DNA from: Natroniella sp046097105
Lineage (GTDB): Bacteria > Bacillota > Halanaerobiia > Halobacteroidales > Halobacteroidaceae
Direction of reading: 5' to 3'
DNA length: 64,000 nt
Assembly (NCBI RefSeq): GCF_046097105.1
Contig: NZ_CP175562.1
Coordinates: forward strand, 434,001 to 498,000
This document shows, piece after piece, positions 33,384-42,439 of the stretch. The notes beneath the pieces are model-generated. The model was not told the origin of the DNA, did no database searches, and was given only the letters and a program-made list of their open reading frames with translations. How positions within the stretch are numbered: position 1 is the first letter of the stretch; every line of letters begins with the position of its first letter. A program made the translations under genes and the position numbers.

Positions 33384-34880
33384 ATGGTTAAAGAATTCAG
33401 TTTAGGGATTGGAATAGCAATTGTTATCTTTTTAGCTGTACAAGGGATTAACTTATTTCCCTTTGTCTTTTTAGGTGGAATAGGATATTACTTTTTTAAA
33501 ACTATCGGTAAAGAAGAGTTGGGAAATAAGTTTTCAATAACAGGTGGTAGTAATGATCAGTCAAATGTGCCTCAAGTAGATTTTGCAGATATCGGGGGAC
33601 AAGAGACAGCTAAAAATGAATTATTGGAAGCATTAGAATTTGTTAAGAGTAAAGAAGAGATTAAGAAGTTAGGAATTAGACCGTTAAAGGGTTTATTGTT
33701 GAGTGGGCCACCGGGAACTGGAAAAACATTAATGGCTAAAGCAGCAGCTAATTATATTGAGTCTGTCTTTATTTCTACATCCGGAAGTGAGTTTATTGAG
33801 ATGTATGCTGGTGTAGGGGCCAAGCGGGTGAGAAAAATATTTAAAGAAGCCCGAGATAAGGCAAAGAAAGCAGAGAAGAATAATGCAATCATCTTTATTG
33901 ATGAGATCGATATTTTGGGTGGTAAAAGGGGTCAAAATAGTAGTCATATGGAGTATGATCAGACTTTAAATCAATTATTGGTTGAACTTGATGGAATCTC
34001 GGTAGATGATCAAGTCAACATCTTGGTTATTGGAGCTACTAATAGAATGGATATTTTAGATAAGGCTCTATTACGACCTGGTCGATTTGATCGAATCGTA
34101 AAGGTTGATCTACCTGATAAAGAGGGAAGAGAGCATATTCTAAAGATTCATACTAAAAATAAACCTGTAATTGCTGATGTTAGTCTAGAGCAACTTGCTA
34201 AAGAGACATTCCGTTTTTCAGGGGCTCAGTTAGAGAATTTGACCAATGAAGCTGCGATTATGGCAATGAGAGAAGAAGCGGAAGAGATTGAGATGAAGCA
34301 CTTTAAGGAAGCAATTGATAAAGTAATGATGGGAGAAAAACTTAATCGTCGTCCTAATGAAGAAGAGTTGAAACGGGTTGCTTATCATGAGACTGGACAT
34401 GCTCTGTTAGGAGAAGTAGTTAATCCTAATTCTGTTTCTAATATTACGATTACGTCACGAGGAAAGGCTTTAGGATATGTTAGACATAATCCTGAAGATG
34501 ACTATTATTTGCAGACAGTTGATTATTTAAAGGATCAAATTGCAGTTTTAATTGCAGGTTCTTTAGTGGAAGAAGAGATTTTAGGAAATCGAAGTACAGG
34601 TGCAGCAAATGACTTCAAAAAAGCGATGGAGTTGGCTAAGCGGATTGTATTTTCTGGAATGTCTAAGTTGGGTGTAGTAAGTAAGGATACTGTTCCGCAA
34701 AAGCTACTGTATGATACGATGAGTGAGATTATTGCTGAACAAGAGAAAAGAGTTACAGCAGAAATTTTGCCTAAGCAAGAGTTTATTGCTGAGGTTGTTG
34801 AAGATTTACTAGTTCAAGAGAGTATTAGTGGAGAAGAGTTTAGAGTAAGATTGAAAACTGAACAGGAAGTAGTAGCATAA
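33384..34880 (+). CDS. FtsH-like membrane AAA+ zinc protease, short form
   Basis: ATP-dependent metalloprotease of 498 residues; typical FtsH is 600 or more. Two N-terminal helices (about 6-23 and 26-41) are joined by only a few residues, so the usual extracytoplasmic domain is missing. AAA+ Walker A GPPGTGKT is at 108-115, Walker B is IIFIDEIDILG, and the second region of homology is LRPGRFDRIV. The M41 zinc motif is HETGH (His335, His339). It begins behind AGGAGG. The full catalytic set predicts an active protease; substrate unknown. Confidence 0.88.
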   Translation: MVKEFSLGIGIAIVIFLAVQGINLFPFVFLGGIGYYFFKTIGKEELGNKFSITGGSNDQSNVPQVDFADIGGQETAKNELLEALEFVKSKEEIKKLGIRPLKGLLLSGPPGTGKTLMAKAAANYIESVFISTSGSEFIEMYAGVGAKRVRKIFKEARDKAKKAEKNNAIIFIDEIDILGGKRGQNSSHMEYDQTLNQLLVELDGISVDDQVNILVIGATNRMDILDKALLRPGRFDRIVKVDLPDKEGREHILKIHTKNKPVIADVSLEQLAKETFRFSGAQLENLTNEAAIMAMREEAEEIEMKHFKEAIDKVMMGEKLNRRPNEEELKRVAYHETGHALLGEVVNPNSVSNITITSRGKALGYVRHNPEDDYYLQTVDYLKDQIAVLIAGSLVEEEILGNRSTGAANDFKKAMELAKRIVFSGMSKLGVVSKDTVPQKLLYDTMSEIIAEQEKRVTAEILPKQEFIAEVVEDLLVQESISGEEFRVRLKTEQEVVA

Positions 34881-34915
34881 ACAGACTAACTTGCAAAAGT
34901 TGGTCTGTTCTTTTA
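34881..34915 (+). terminator. Terminator after the FtsH-like gene
   Basis: ACAGACTAACTT pairs with AAGTTGGTCTGT (one G-U), followed by TCTTTT. Confidence 0.8.
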
Positions 34916-34925
34916 CATACAATAA

Positions 34926-35003
34926 TGTGTCAGTTATGTGTGGGAGTATGAGTCAGGTTAAAACCATAAGGTCTAAGGTTTTGCTTTTACTCACACAGAC
35001 ACT
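34926..35003. repeat. GT-rich foldback repeat, copy 2
   Basis: A shorter copy (78 bases) of the element at 3603-3693. It has GTGTC/GACAC ends, a GTTATGTGTG arm, the same central AAACCATAAGGTCTA block and TTTTGCTTTT-ACTCACACA. Relative to copy 1 it lacks part of the right arm. It lies between a terminator and the phoP promoter. It shares sequence but no gene with copy 1's surroundings, which supports a dispersed repeat. Confidence 0.75.
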
Positions 35004-35109
35004 AAATATCAATAAGGTTAGATTTTAGAACAAGAATTGATTATAATAAAGGTGAAAAGAGAGAATAGTTAACACTAGAACTATTGAATAATTATAAGTA
35101 GGTGATATT

Positions 35110-35805
35110 ATGTCAAGTAAGGTTTTGGTCGTTGATGATGAGGAGAATATAGTCGAATTAATCAAATTTAACTTAGAACAAGAAGGCTATCAAGTACTAA
35201 CTGCTTATGATGGGGTTGAAGCATTAGAGAGGGTTAAAGAAAAAGAATTTGATTTAGTAGTTTTAGACCTAATGTTGCCACAGATTGATGGATTTGAAGT
35301 CTGCCGACAGATTAGAACTGATAATAAGTTGAAGAGATTACCAATTATTATGTTATCAGCTAAAGGGGAAGAGGTAGATAAGATATTGGGATTGGAATTG
35401 GGGGCTGATGATTATGTAACTAAGCCTTTTAGCCCTCGAGAGTTGCTTGCTAGGGTTAAAGCGGTCTTGCGTCGAAGTAGCAGTATTGCAGAGTTGGATA
35501 ATAAATTAATAGAAGAAGGTGAAATTACGGTTGATTTAGAGAAATATCAGGTTGGGATCAAGGGCCAAGAGCTTAATTTGACCCCTAAAGAATTTGCAGT
35601 ATTATCAATTTTAATTGGTTATCCTGGACAAGTTTTTTCTAGGAATTATTTGTTAGAAGAAATTTGGGGTTATGGTTACCATGGTGATACAAGAACAGTC
35701 GATGTTCATATTAGAAGATTGAGAAAGAAGATTGCTCAGTATAGTAAACAAGAATATATCTTAACAGTTAGAGGTTTTGGGTATAAGTTCAAGGAACTAA
35801 AGTAA
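35110..35805 (+). CDS. phoP: Response regulator PhoP/PhoB (phosphate regulon)
   Basis: OmpR-family response regulator of 231 residues. The receiver domain (about 1-120) has the acidic pair Asp9-Asp10, the phospho-acceptor Asp53 in LVVLDLMLP, and Lys in VTKPFSPRELL. The winged-helix DNA-binding domain occupies about 130-230, ending LTVRGFGYKFKE. It is followed after 12 bases by its histidine kinase and then pst genes. Hexamer repeats in front of pstS and pstC are the likely binding sites. OmpR-type paralogues look alike; context gives the name. Confidence 0.88.
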   Translation: MSSKVLVVDDEENIVELIKFNLEQEGYQVLTAYDGVEALERVKEKEFDLVVLDLMLPQIDGFEVCRQIRTDNKLKRLPIIMLSAKGEEVDKILGLELGADDYVTKPFSPRELLARVKAVLRRSSSIAELDNKLIEEGEITVDLEKYQVGIKGQELNLTPKEFAVLSILIGYPGQVFSRNYLLEEIWGYGYHGDTRTVDVHIRRLRKKIAQYSKQEYILTVRGFGYKFKELK

Positions 35806-35817
35806 GGAGCTAGCGAT

Positions 35818-37584
35818 ATGTTACGAAAAATTTCTAGTATTAAAAGTAAGATTGTAATCTTATATTTAATTTTATTAATATTAACTATGTCATTTGCAGG
35901 TTATTATTTACAGTATTCTTTACAAAATTACTTTTCTCAGTGGATGGAACAAGAAGTGATCAAGAAGATGAATTTAGTTGCTGATGTTACCAACCCTTTA
36001 CTTAAAGAAGAAGATTTAACTTCTTTGAATAATACAATTAATAATTTTGGGGATAAATTAGAAACTAGATTTACCATTATTAATTTAGAAGGAGTACCTC
36101 TAGCAGATTCTAAAGAAGAACCTGAAAAGATGGAAAATCATTTACAACGCCCTGAAGTACAGATGGTATTTGAAGGAAAGGTTGGTAGAGCAGAACGTTA
36201 TAGTTCGACATTAGATGCTGAAATGAGATATGTAGCATTGCCAATTATCAAAGATGGAGAGATGATTGGGATAGTACGGGGGGCTATGAAGCTTGATGAC
36301 TTAAAAAAACTTTTTTGGGGAATCTGGAATGTTTTATTACGAGCTGGAGTAGTAGTAATTATTATTTCAATGTTGTTATCATTAAAAATGACTGAAAAGC
36401 TCACAACCCCAATCGAAAGAATAACTTCAGCTGCCCAAAAGATAGCCAATGGGTTTTTAGATCATAAATTGGTGATTAGAACTAAAGATGAAATAGGTCA
36501 GTTAGCAGAAATGTTTAATTATATGGTTAGTCGGGTTAAAGAGAAGATTGAGGAGCTATCAGCAGAGAAGAATAAAATTGAAGCTATAGTAACCAGTATT
36601 GCTGATGGGGTAATTGCAGTTAATATTCAAGAAGAAGTTATCTTATTTAACCCTGCTGCTGAAGATACCTTTGGGGTTAAAGAACAAGAGGTAATCGGAA
36701 AGTCGATTATTCAGATTACTAAAACTTATAAATTAGATGAGTTGATTGAAAAGACATTACAGCAAGCAGAGGTCTTAACAGAAGAAGTAGAGATTTTATT
36801 ACCAGAAAAAAGAATTTTCAGAATTCAAGTAGCTCCTATTAAAGGCAATCAAGAGGTTAGAGGTGCTGTTGCTGTTTTGAGGGATATTACTGAAATAAGG
36901 CGATTAGAGAGAATGAGAAAGGACTTTGTCAGTAATGTTTCTCATGAATTAAAGACACCTTTGACTTCGATTAAAGGTTATGTAGAAACGTTAATAGATA
37001 GCAAGCTAGATTATGAAACTGCTCAGTACTTTTTAAGAATTATCAATGATGAGGCGAATCGTTTAGAAAGGTTGATCATAAATTTATTAGATCTATCTAA
37101 AATAGAATCTGAATCTAATTTAGGGGGTAGCCAAAAGGTTGATTTAGTAGAGGTAATTAGAGATGCTAGTTCTTTATTGAAGAATAAGGCTGAAGAGAAA
37201 GAGATAGATTTAAAACTTTGTTTACCTCTTGAATCTACTATAATTAAAGGTGATCAAGATCAATTAGCAAGATTGATGATTAATTTAATTGATAATGCTA
37301 TTAAGTATACCCTGCAAGGGGGTAAAGTTAAAGTAGCTCTTTATTTGGAAAATGATGAAATTATATTAAAAGTTGAAGATAATGGAATTGGAATACCTAA
37401 GGAGGATTTAGAGCGGATTTTTGAACGTTTTTATCGAGTTGATAAGGCAAGAACAAGAAAGCAAGGTGGTACAGGATTGGGTTTATCGATTGTGAAGCAT
37501 ATTGTGAGGCAGTATAATGGTGAGATTGATGTTGAAAGTAAGTTAGAGCAGGGGACGAAGTTTATCATTAGCTTACCGATATAA
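35818..37584 (+). CDS. phoR: Phosphate-sensing histidine kinase PhoR
   Basis: Membrane kinase of 588 residues. The first helix is at about 13-30, an extracytoplasmic sensor (about 31-175) follows, and the second helix is at about 176-196. Then come HAMP (about 197-250), PAS (about 255-360), HisKA with phospho-accepting His376 in SHELKTPLT, and an ATPase domain with DNAIKYT, DNGIGIP and GTGLGLSIV. The architecture matches Bacillus/clostridial PhoR. The ribosome site is AAGGAG in the phoP tail. A terminator separates it from pstS. Confidence 0.9.
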   Translation: MLRKISSIKSKIVILYLILLILTMSFAGYYLQYSLQNYFSQWMEQEVIKKMNLVADVTNPLLKEEDLTSLNNTINNFGDKLETRFTIINLEGVPLADSKEEPEKMENHLQRPEVQMVFEGKVGRAERYSSTLDAEMRYVALPIIKDGEMIGIVRGAMKLDDLKKLFWGIWNVLLRAGVVVIIISMLLSLKMTEKLTTPIERITSAAQKIANGFLDHKLVIRTKDEIGQLAEMFNYMVSRVKEKIEELSAEKNKIEAIVTSIADGVIAVNIQEEVILFNPAAEDTFGVKEQEVIGKSIIQITKTYKLDELIEKTLQQAEVLTEEVEILLPEKRIFRIQVAPIKGNQEVRGAVAVLRDITEIRRLERMRKDFVSNVSHELKTPLTSIKGYVETLIDSKLDYETAQYFLRIINDEANRLERLIINLLDLSKIESESNLGGSQKVDLVEVIRDASSLLKNKAEEKEIDLKLCLPLESTIIKGDQDQLARLMINLIDNAIKYTLQGGKVKVALYLENDEIILKVEDNGIGIPKEDLERIFERFYRVDKARTRKQGGTGLGLSIVKHIVRQYNGEIDVESKLEQGTKFIISLPI

Positions 37585-37612
37585 TTTTTGAAATGAAGAT
37601 TAATTTTTAGTA

Positions 37613-37647
37613 AAAAGCACTCTTGTTTAAGGGTGCTTTTTAGTTTT
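37613..37647 (+). terminator. Terminator after phoR
   Basis: AAAAGCACTC pairs with GGGTGCTTTT around TTGTTTAA (one G-U), then a T-rich tract. Confidence 0.88.
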
Positions 37648-37657
37648 TTAATAGTTT

Positions 37658-37711
37658 TTAACAGAATGTTAACATTAACTTAATCTAATTGTAAAAAAGG
37701 GGTGTTATACT
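37658..37711 (+). promoter_or_regulatory. pstS promoter with PhoP-type hexamer repeats
   Basis: TTAACA at 37658, TTAACA at 37669 and TTAATC at 37680 are spaced exactly 11 bp; a fourth position (37691, GTAAAA) is degenerate. The -10 is TATACT at 37706-37711. TTAACA-like direct repeats at 11-bp steps are the known Bacillus PhoP site. Confidence 0.82.
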
Positions 37712-37768
37712 TGTAAGTGCTAAATGAGGTAAAGGTAATTAAGCTACAAAAAAAAGGAGGCGGATTAA

Positions 37769-38710
37769 ATGTTTAATAAGAAGTTTTTAGCTTTATCATT
37801 AGCATTAGTTTTAACAGTAGGAGCAGTATTTAGTTTTACACCACAAGCAGGTGCTTTCTTTGGTTGGTTTTCTAGTAGCAATGATGATGCAGAACAAGGT
37901 TATGTACAAGTAAGAGGTTCTGATACAATGGTTAATATTGGACAGTCTTTAGCAGAAGCATTTATGGCACAAAGTGAGCATGAAATTTCAGTAACTGGTG
38001 GTGGATCTGGAACAGGTGTTGCAGCTTTAATCAATAATGAAGTTGATATTGCAAATGTTTCTCGTGGTATGAGAGACTCTGAAGTAGAGCAAGCAGCTGC
38101 AAATGGTGTAGATGTTTATAGAGGAGTAATTGCAATGGATGGATTGGCTGTTGTTGTTAATGAGAACAATCCAGTACAAGATTTAACTTTTGATGAAATT
38201 GCTGCAATCTTTAGAGGAGAGATTACTAATTGGGCAGAGATTGGTGGGCCAAATATGGATATTACTCTTTATGGTCGTCAGAGCAATTCAGGAACATTTG
38301 TTTACTTTAGAGAGAATGTTCTAGGTGATGACTATTCTGATGCTAAGAATAGAATGAATGGTAATGCACAGATTGTAGAAGGAGTTAGAGCAGATAGATC
38401 ATCAATTGGTTATGTAGGAATTGGTTATGCAACTGAAGGAGGTCAAGAAAGAAGTGGATTAGGAGTTGTAAATGTAGCAGTAGATAGTAATTCTGAATAT
38501 GCAAGCCCATTAGTTCCAGAAAATGTAGCAACTGGTGCTTATCCATTAGCTAGACCATTAAATAATTATTTTAATGGTCAACCTACTGGTGCTGTCTTAG
38601 AATTTATTGAATTTATTGTGAGTGAAGAAGGGCAAGAGGTAGCAGTTGATGCTGGGTTCTATCCAGTCAGTCCTGAATTCCAATCAGTTAATGAAGAACT
38701 TTTAAATTAA
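37769..38710 (+). CDS. pstS: Phosphate ABC transporter substrate-binding protein PstS
   Basis: Phosphate-binding protein of 313 residues. The N-terminal signal peptide (FLALSLALVLTVGAVFSF) ends in a plausible signal peptidase I site near PQAGA, with no lipobox cysteine. The mature part shows VRGSDTMVNIGQSLAEAF, TGGGSGTGVAALIN, IANVSRGM and YGRQSNSGTFVYF, all phosphate-site motifs. The protein would be soluble in a periplasm, fitting a two-membrane Firmicute. It has its own strong Pho promoter and a hairpin behind it, so it can be expressed above the other pst genes. Confidence 0.93.
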   Translation: MFNKKFLALSLALVLTVGAVFSFTPQAGAFFGWFSSSNDDAEQGYVQVRGSDTMVNIGQSLAEAFMAQSEHEISVTGGGSGTGVAALINNEVDIANVSRGMRDSEVEQAAANGVDVYRGVIAMDGLAVVVNENNPVQDLTFDEIAAIFRGEITNWAEIGGPNMDITLYGRQSNSGTFVYFRENVLGDDYSDAKNRMNGNAQIVEGVRADRSSIGYVGIGYATEGGQERSGLGVVNVAVDSNSEYASPLVPENVATGAYPLARPLNNYFNGQPTGAVLEFIEFIVSEEGQEVAVDAGFYPVSPEFQSVNEELLN

Positions 38711-38737
38711 TTCATAAAATCAATAGAAAATAAAAAC

Positions 38738-38769
38738 AGACTCAGTTTGTCAGTTGATGAACTGAGTCT
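38738..38769 (+). other. Hairpin between pstS and the chemoreceptor gene
   Basis: AGACTCAGTT and AACTGAGTCT pair over a 12-base loop with no clear T tract. It may stabilise or partly end the pstS message. Confidence 0.6.
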
Positions 38770-38808
38770 AAATTATTAACAGATAAAAAGATAATAAGGA
38801 GGAGCTTT

Positions 38809-40476
38809 ATGAAACTTTTAGAGCTCATTAAAGATAAATTGAATAATCGAAATAAAAGGGAAAATATTGTAGCTAAAACATTTAATAATTTAAGTTTTAA
38901 GCATAAACTAATTTTAAGTTTTTTAATTATTATTTTGGTGTTTTTGTTGGGTTCAGGTGTTAATTTATTATTTTTTCGCGAGATAAGTAATAACTTTATC
39001 ACTTTAGAAGAATCGGGCACTACAATGCATAAAGTATTAGAATTGGCAAATATAATTAGAGATAAGTATATTGCCTCAGTTGATTTAGCTAATGATAATC
39101 AAAGAACTAGAGCAGTTAGAAGATTTGAGCGTTATGATGAAGAGTTTAATCAAATAATTAAAGATCTAGATCAAAAATTTTCTACTAGAAGAACGAGAAA
39201 TTCATTAACAGAGCTAATTAATTTAAATGATGAGTTTAATAGAATATTTTATGAAGAATTGATTGCAATTTGGAGAATTAAAGAAGGAGAAGATGTTCCA
39301 AAATATAATGGACCAGTAGATTATCAGGTAGCAATGATTGCTATAGTTAATACTCGTGACGATATGATTCATGTTAGTAATGTATTAAATAATTTCTTTA
39401 TCAGAGAGCGTGAAAGATCAATTGAACAATTTGGTTATAATATAAATTTAAATTATATATCATCAACTACAGCAATAATTATAAGTTTTGTCGTGGCAAT
39501 CATTATAACTATTATCTTAAGAAGAAATTTAATTAATAGTTTAGAAGGTTTAGTTAAGGTTAGTCATCAACTGGCTAAAGGTAATTTACAGGTTGATAAA
39601 TTAGAAATAAGAACTAATGATCAAATTGGTAAGTTAGCTAAAGGGTTTAATTTAATGATTGATAATTTGACTAATCTAATAAGTAAGATTAAAGCTACAG
39701 TTCAGGAGGTAACATCTCATAGTCAAGAGTTGTCTACTTCGGCAAGTGAAGCTGATTTAACTATTGAAGGTGCGGCAACTACTATTCAAGAGATGTCGGC
39801 TGGAATTAGGCAGGTAGCAAGTAGTAGTCAAGAGGTAATGGAATTTTCTCAAGAAGTTGCAGAGATTTCGAAGGTTGGAAATGAAAAGATTAGTGATTCA
39901 ATAGAGCAGATGAAAAAAATTAATCAAAGTGTTAGGCAAGTTGCTAATCATATAACTAATTTAGATAAGCAGTCAGAAAAAATTTGTGAAATAAATGAAT
40001 TGATTAGTGGAATTGCTGAACAGACTAATTTACTAGCTTTAAATGCAGCAATTGAGGCAGCACGGGCAGGAGAAGCTGGTCAAGGTTTTGCTGTAGTAGC
40101 GGAAGAGATTCGTAATTTAGCAGATGAGACAGCAGAGGCAACAACTAAGATTGAGAAATTAATTAGTCAAAACCAAGAATATAGTAACCAAGCAACTTCA
40201 ACAATTAAAGAAGAACAAGAAGAAGTAGAAAAGGGAGAAAGAATAATTAAAGAAGCTGGGCAAGCTTTTAATAAGGTTAATGAAGCAATTGATGAAACAG
40301 TAATTAATTTAAAGGAGACTACAGTTGCTACTGAAGGGGTAGCTTCAGCTGGAGATGGTGTTTTAGATTCTACTAATGAGATTAAATCAATTTCTCATGA
40401 GGTTACTCTTTCAGCAGAAAATTTAGCTAAAATGGCTGATGATTTAAATATTTTAATCCAAGAATTTGAGGTTTAA
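38809..40476 (+). CDS. Methyl-accepting chemotaxis protein
   Basis: Chemoreceptor of 555 residues. Transmembrane helix 1 is at about 32-50. A ligand-sensing helical domain (about 51-218) follows, then helix 2 (about 219-241), HAMP (about 242-295), and a long signalling coiled coil. The CheA/CheW-binding tip reads EQTNLLALNAAIEAARAGEA, then GQGFAVVAEEIRNLADE. It lies between pstS and pstC, so sensing phosphate directly or through PstS is a reasonable guess (inference). The sensor domain itself is not one I recognise. Confidence 0.92.
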   Translation: MKLLELIKDKLNNRNKRENIVAKTFNNLSFKHKLILSFLIIILVFLLGSGVNLLFFREISNNFITLEESGTTMHKVLELANIIRDKYIASVDLANDNQRTRAVRRFERYDEEFNQIIKDLDQKFSTRRTRNSLTELINLNDEFNRIFYEELIAIWRIKEGEDVPKYNGPVDYQVAMIAIVNTRDDMIHVSNVLNNFFIRERERSIEQFGYNINLNYISSTTAIIISFVVAIIITIILRRNLINSLEGLVKVSHQLAKGNLQVDKLEIRTNDQIGKLAKGFNLMIDNLTNLISKIKATVQEVTSHSQELSTSASEADLTIEGAATTIQEMSAGIRQVASSSQEVMEFSQEVAEISKVGNEKISDSIEQMKKINQSVRQVANHITNLDKQSEKICEINELISGIAEQTNLLALNAAIEAARAGEAGQGFAVVAEEIRNLADETAEATTKIEKLISQNQEYSNQATSTIKEEQEEVEKGERIIKEAGQAFNKVNEAIDETVINLKETTVATEGVASAGDGVLDSTNEIKSISHEVTLSAENLAKMADDLNILIQEFEV

Positions 40477-40485
40477 ATTTTTTTG

Positions 40486-40539
40486 TTAACATAAATTTAA
40501 CATTATATTAATCTGTTTTTAATATTGAGTTGTTATAAT
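40486..40539 (+). promoter_or_regulatory. pstC promoter with PhoP-type hexamer repeats
   Basis: TTAACA (40486), TTAACA (40497), TTAATC (40508) and TTAATA (40519) are spaced exactly 11 bp, with TATAAT at 40534-40539. The first hexamer starts 48 bp before the -10, as at pstS, and the first three hexamers are identical to those at pstS. Confidence 0.85.
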
Positions 40540-40585
40540 CGCTATGGAATTGTTAGTTATCAATTATAACAAGGGAGGGGTTTAG

Positions 40586-41497
40586 TTGAGAAATAGTAAG
40601 ATCTCAAGAAAAAATGAAATAGCTAAAATTAAAGAGAAGATGATTGAATTATTCTTTTTTGCAAATGGTGTTTTAGCTATTATTGTCTTAATAGGTATTT
40701 TTTATCTGTTATTGAGTGAAGGTTTGCCAACTTTTAGAGAGGTTAGTATTAAAGAATTTTTGACATCTACTAGATGGAACCCAGTTTCATATTCTAATCC
40801 AGAATATGGGATTGTTAGTATGATAGTTAGTACTTTAATGGTGACCATTGGTGCTTTAACATTTTCTGTGCCTTTAGGGATTGCTTGTGCAGCTTATTTA
40901 GCAGAGGTAGCTAAGCCAAAGGAAAGAGAGATTTTAAAGCCAATAATTGAGATATTGGCCAGTATTCCATCAGTGGTAATTGGTTTTTTAGGAATTGTAA
41001 TGGTGGGGCCAGTGATAGCTCGAGTATTTAATTTAAGTAATGGTTTGAATGCTATTAATGGTTCTATATTATTAGGTGTGATGGCTTTACCAACAATTAT
41101 CAGTATTTCTGAAGATGCTATCTCTTCTGTACCAGAAGATTACAAGCAGGCTTCTTTGGCTTTAGGGATAAATCGTTGGCATACTTTAATTAATGTTACA
41201 CTTCCAGCAGCTTTATCTGGAATTACTGCTGCTGTAATGCTCGGTATGGGTCGAGCCATTGGAGAGACAATGGCTGTTTTGATGGCTACAGGTAATGCTC
41301 CGGCATTTCCAAAGAGTTTTTTTGGTTCAATTAGAACATTAACTGCTACAATTGCAATAGAATTAGGAGAGGTACCATATAATACAACCCATTATTATTC
41401 TTTATTTGCAGTGGGTGCTGTGTTATTTGTGATGACTTTTGCAATTAATTTGATCTCGGATATAGTTCTCCACAAATATGGGGAGGGTGAAAACTAA
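40586..41497 (+). CDS. pstC: Phosphate ABC transporter permease PstC
   Basis: Membrane permease of 303 residues from a TTG start behind AAGGGAGGGG. About six helices; the permease loop reads ALGINRWHTLINVTLPAALSGI, and GMGRAIGETMAV is a PstC/PstA hallmark. It has its own PhoP-type promoter, separate from pstS, and overlaps pstA by one base. Confidence 0.93.
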   Translation: MRNSKISRKNEIAKIKEKMIELFFFANGVLAIIVLIGIFYLLLSEGLPTFREVSIKEFLTSTRWNPVSYSNPEYGIVSMIVSTLMVTIGALTFSVPLGIACAAYLAEVAKPKEREILKPIIEILASIPSVVIGFLGIVMVGPVIARVFNLSNGLNAINGSILLGVMALPTIISISEDAISSVPEDYKQASLALGINRWHTLINVTLPAALSGITAAVMLGMGRAIGETMAVLMATGNAPAFPKSFFGSIRTLTATIAIELGEVPYNTTHYYSLFAVGAVLFVMTFAINLISDIVLHKYGEGEN

Positions 41498-42423
41498 TGG
41501 AAAAGAGTGAAGTAAAGCAGAATATAAATCAGCAGTTAGAAAAGAAGGTAAATAATAATGATCAAGTTAAGATGGGAAGTAATGATTTAAAGCAAAAGAT
41601 TGGATTTACTATTTTAAGATTATCTAGTTGGATACTCTTAATTATTTTAGCTATCATTTTATATGATATTATAACTAAGGGGATTGGAGTAATTAACTTA
41701 GAATTTTTAACTCAGCCACCACGGAGTGGAATGACTGAAGGTGGAATTTGGCCAGCAATTATGGGCACGGTCTTTGTAACAATGATTACAGCGGTTTTTT
41801 CTCTGCCAGTAGGTGTTTTTGCTGCAATTTATTTAAATGAATATGCTAGTAAGGGAAGATTAACTAGATTAATTAGAATGGCTATTAGAAATTTAGCAGG
41901 AGTTCCTTCGATTGTTTATGGTCTTTTTGGTTTGGCATTATTTGTTAGTGGATTCGGATTAGGAAGATCAATCTTATCAGCAGGTTTTACTTTAGGACTG
42001 ATGACCTTACCAGTTACTATTACAGCTAGTGAAGAAGCTCTTAAAGCAGTGCCTAACTCTTATCGTCATGGCTCTTTAGCTTTGGGAGTATCAAAATGGC
42101 ATAGTATTCGAACTAATGTATTACCTTATGCTATTCCTGGAATTTTAACAGGTGGTATTTTAGGCTTATCGAGAGCTGCTGGAGAGACTGCTCCAATCTT
42201 ATTTACAGGTGCGGCATTTTCCCTGCCACGCTTACCAAACTCTTTATCAAGTCAATTTATGGCACTGCCATATCACTTATATATTTTATCAACGCAACAT
42301 CATAGTATAGAGAAGGTAAGACCAATTGCATATGGAACGGCTTTAGTATTAATTACTTTAGTTTTGATAATGAATTTAGGTGCTATCTTTATTCGGGCCA
42401 AATTTAGAAATACTGATAGATAA
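41497..42423 (+). CDS. pstA: Phosphate ABC transporter permease PstA
   Basis: Second permease of the phosphate importer, 308 residues. About 35 hydrophilic residues precede the first helix, an extended N-terminus (KQNINQQLEKKVNNN). The permease loop is ALGVSKWHSIRTNVLPYAIPGI, with GLSRAAGETAPIL following. It starts on the last base of the pstC stop. An AGGAGG site for pstB follows at its end. Confidence 0.93.
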   Translation: MEKSEVKQNINQQLEKKVNNNDQVKMGSNDLKQKIGFTILRLSSWILLIILAIILYDIITKGIGVINLEFLTQPPRSGMTEGGIWPAIMGTVFVTMITAVFSLPVGVFAAIYLNEYASKGRLTRLIRMAIRNLAGVPSIVYGLFGLALFVSGFGLGRSILSAGFTLGLMTLPVTITASEEALKAVPNSYRHGSLALGVSKWHSIRTNVLPYAIPGILTGGILGLSRAAGETAPILFTGAAFSLPRLPNSLSSQFMALPYHLYILSTQHHSIEKVRPIAYGTALVLITLVLIMNLGAIFIRAKFRNTDR

Positions 42424-42439
42424 TTGAGGAGGTAATTTT

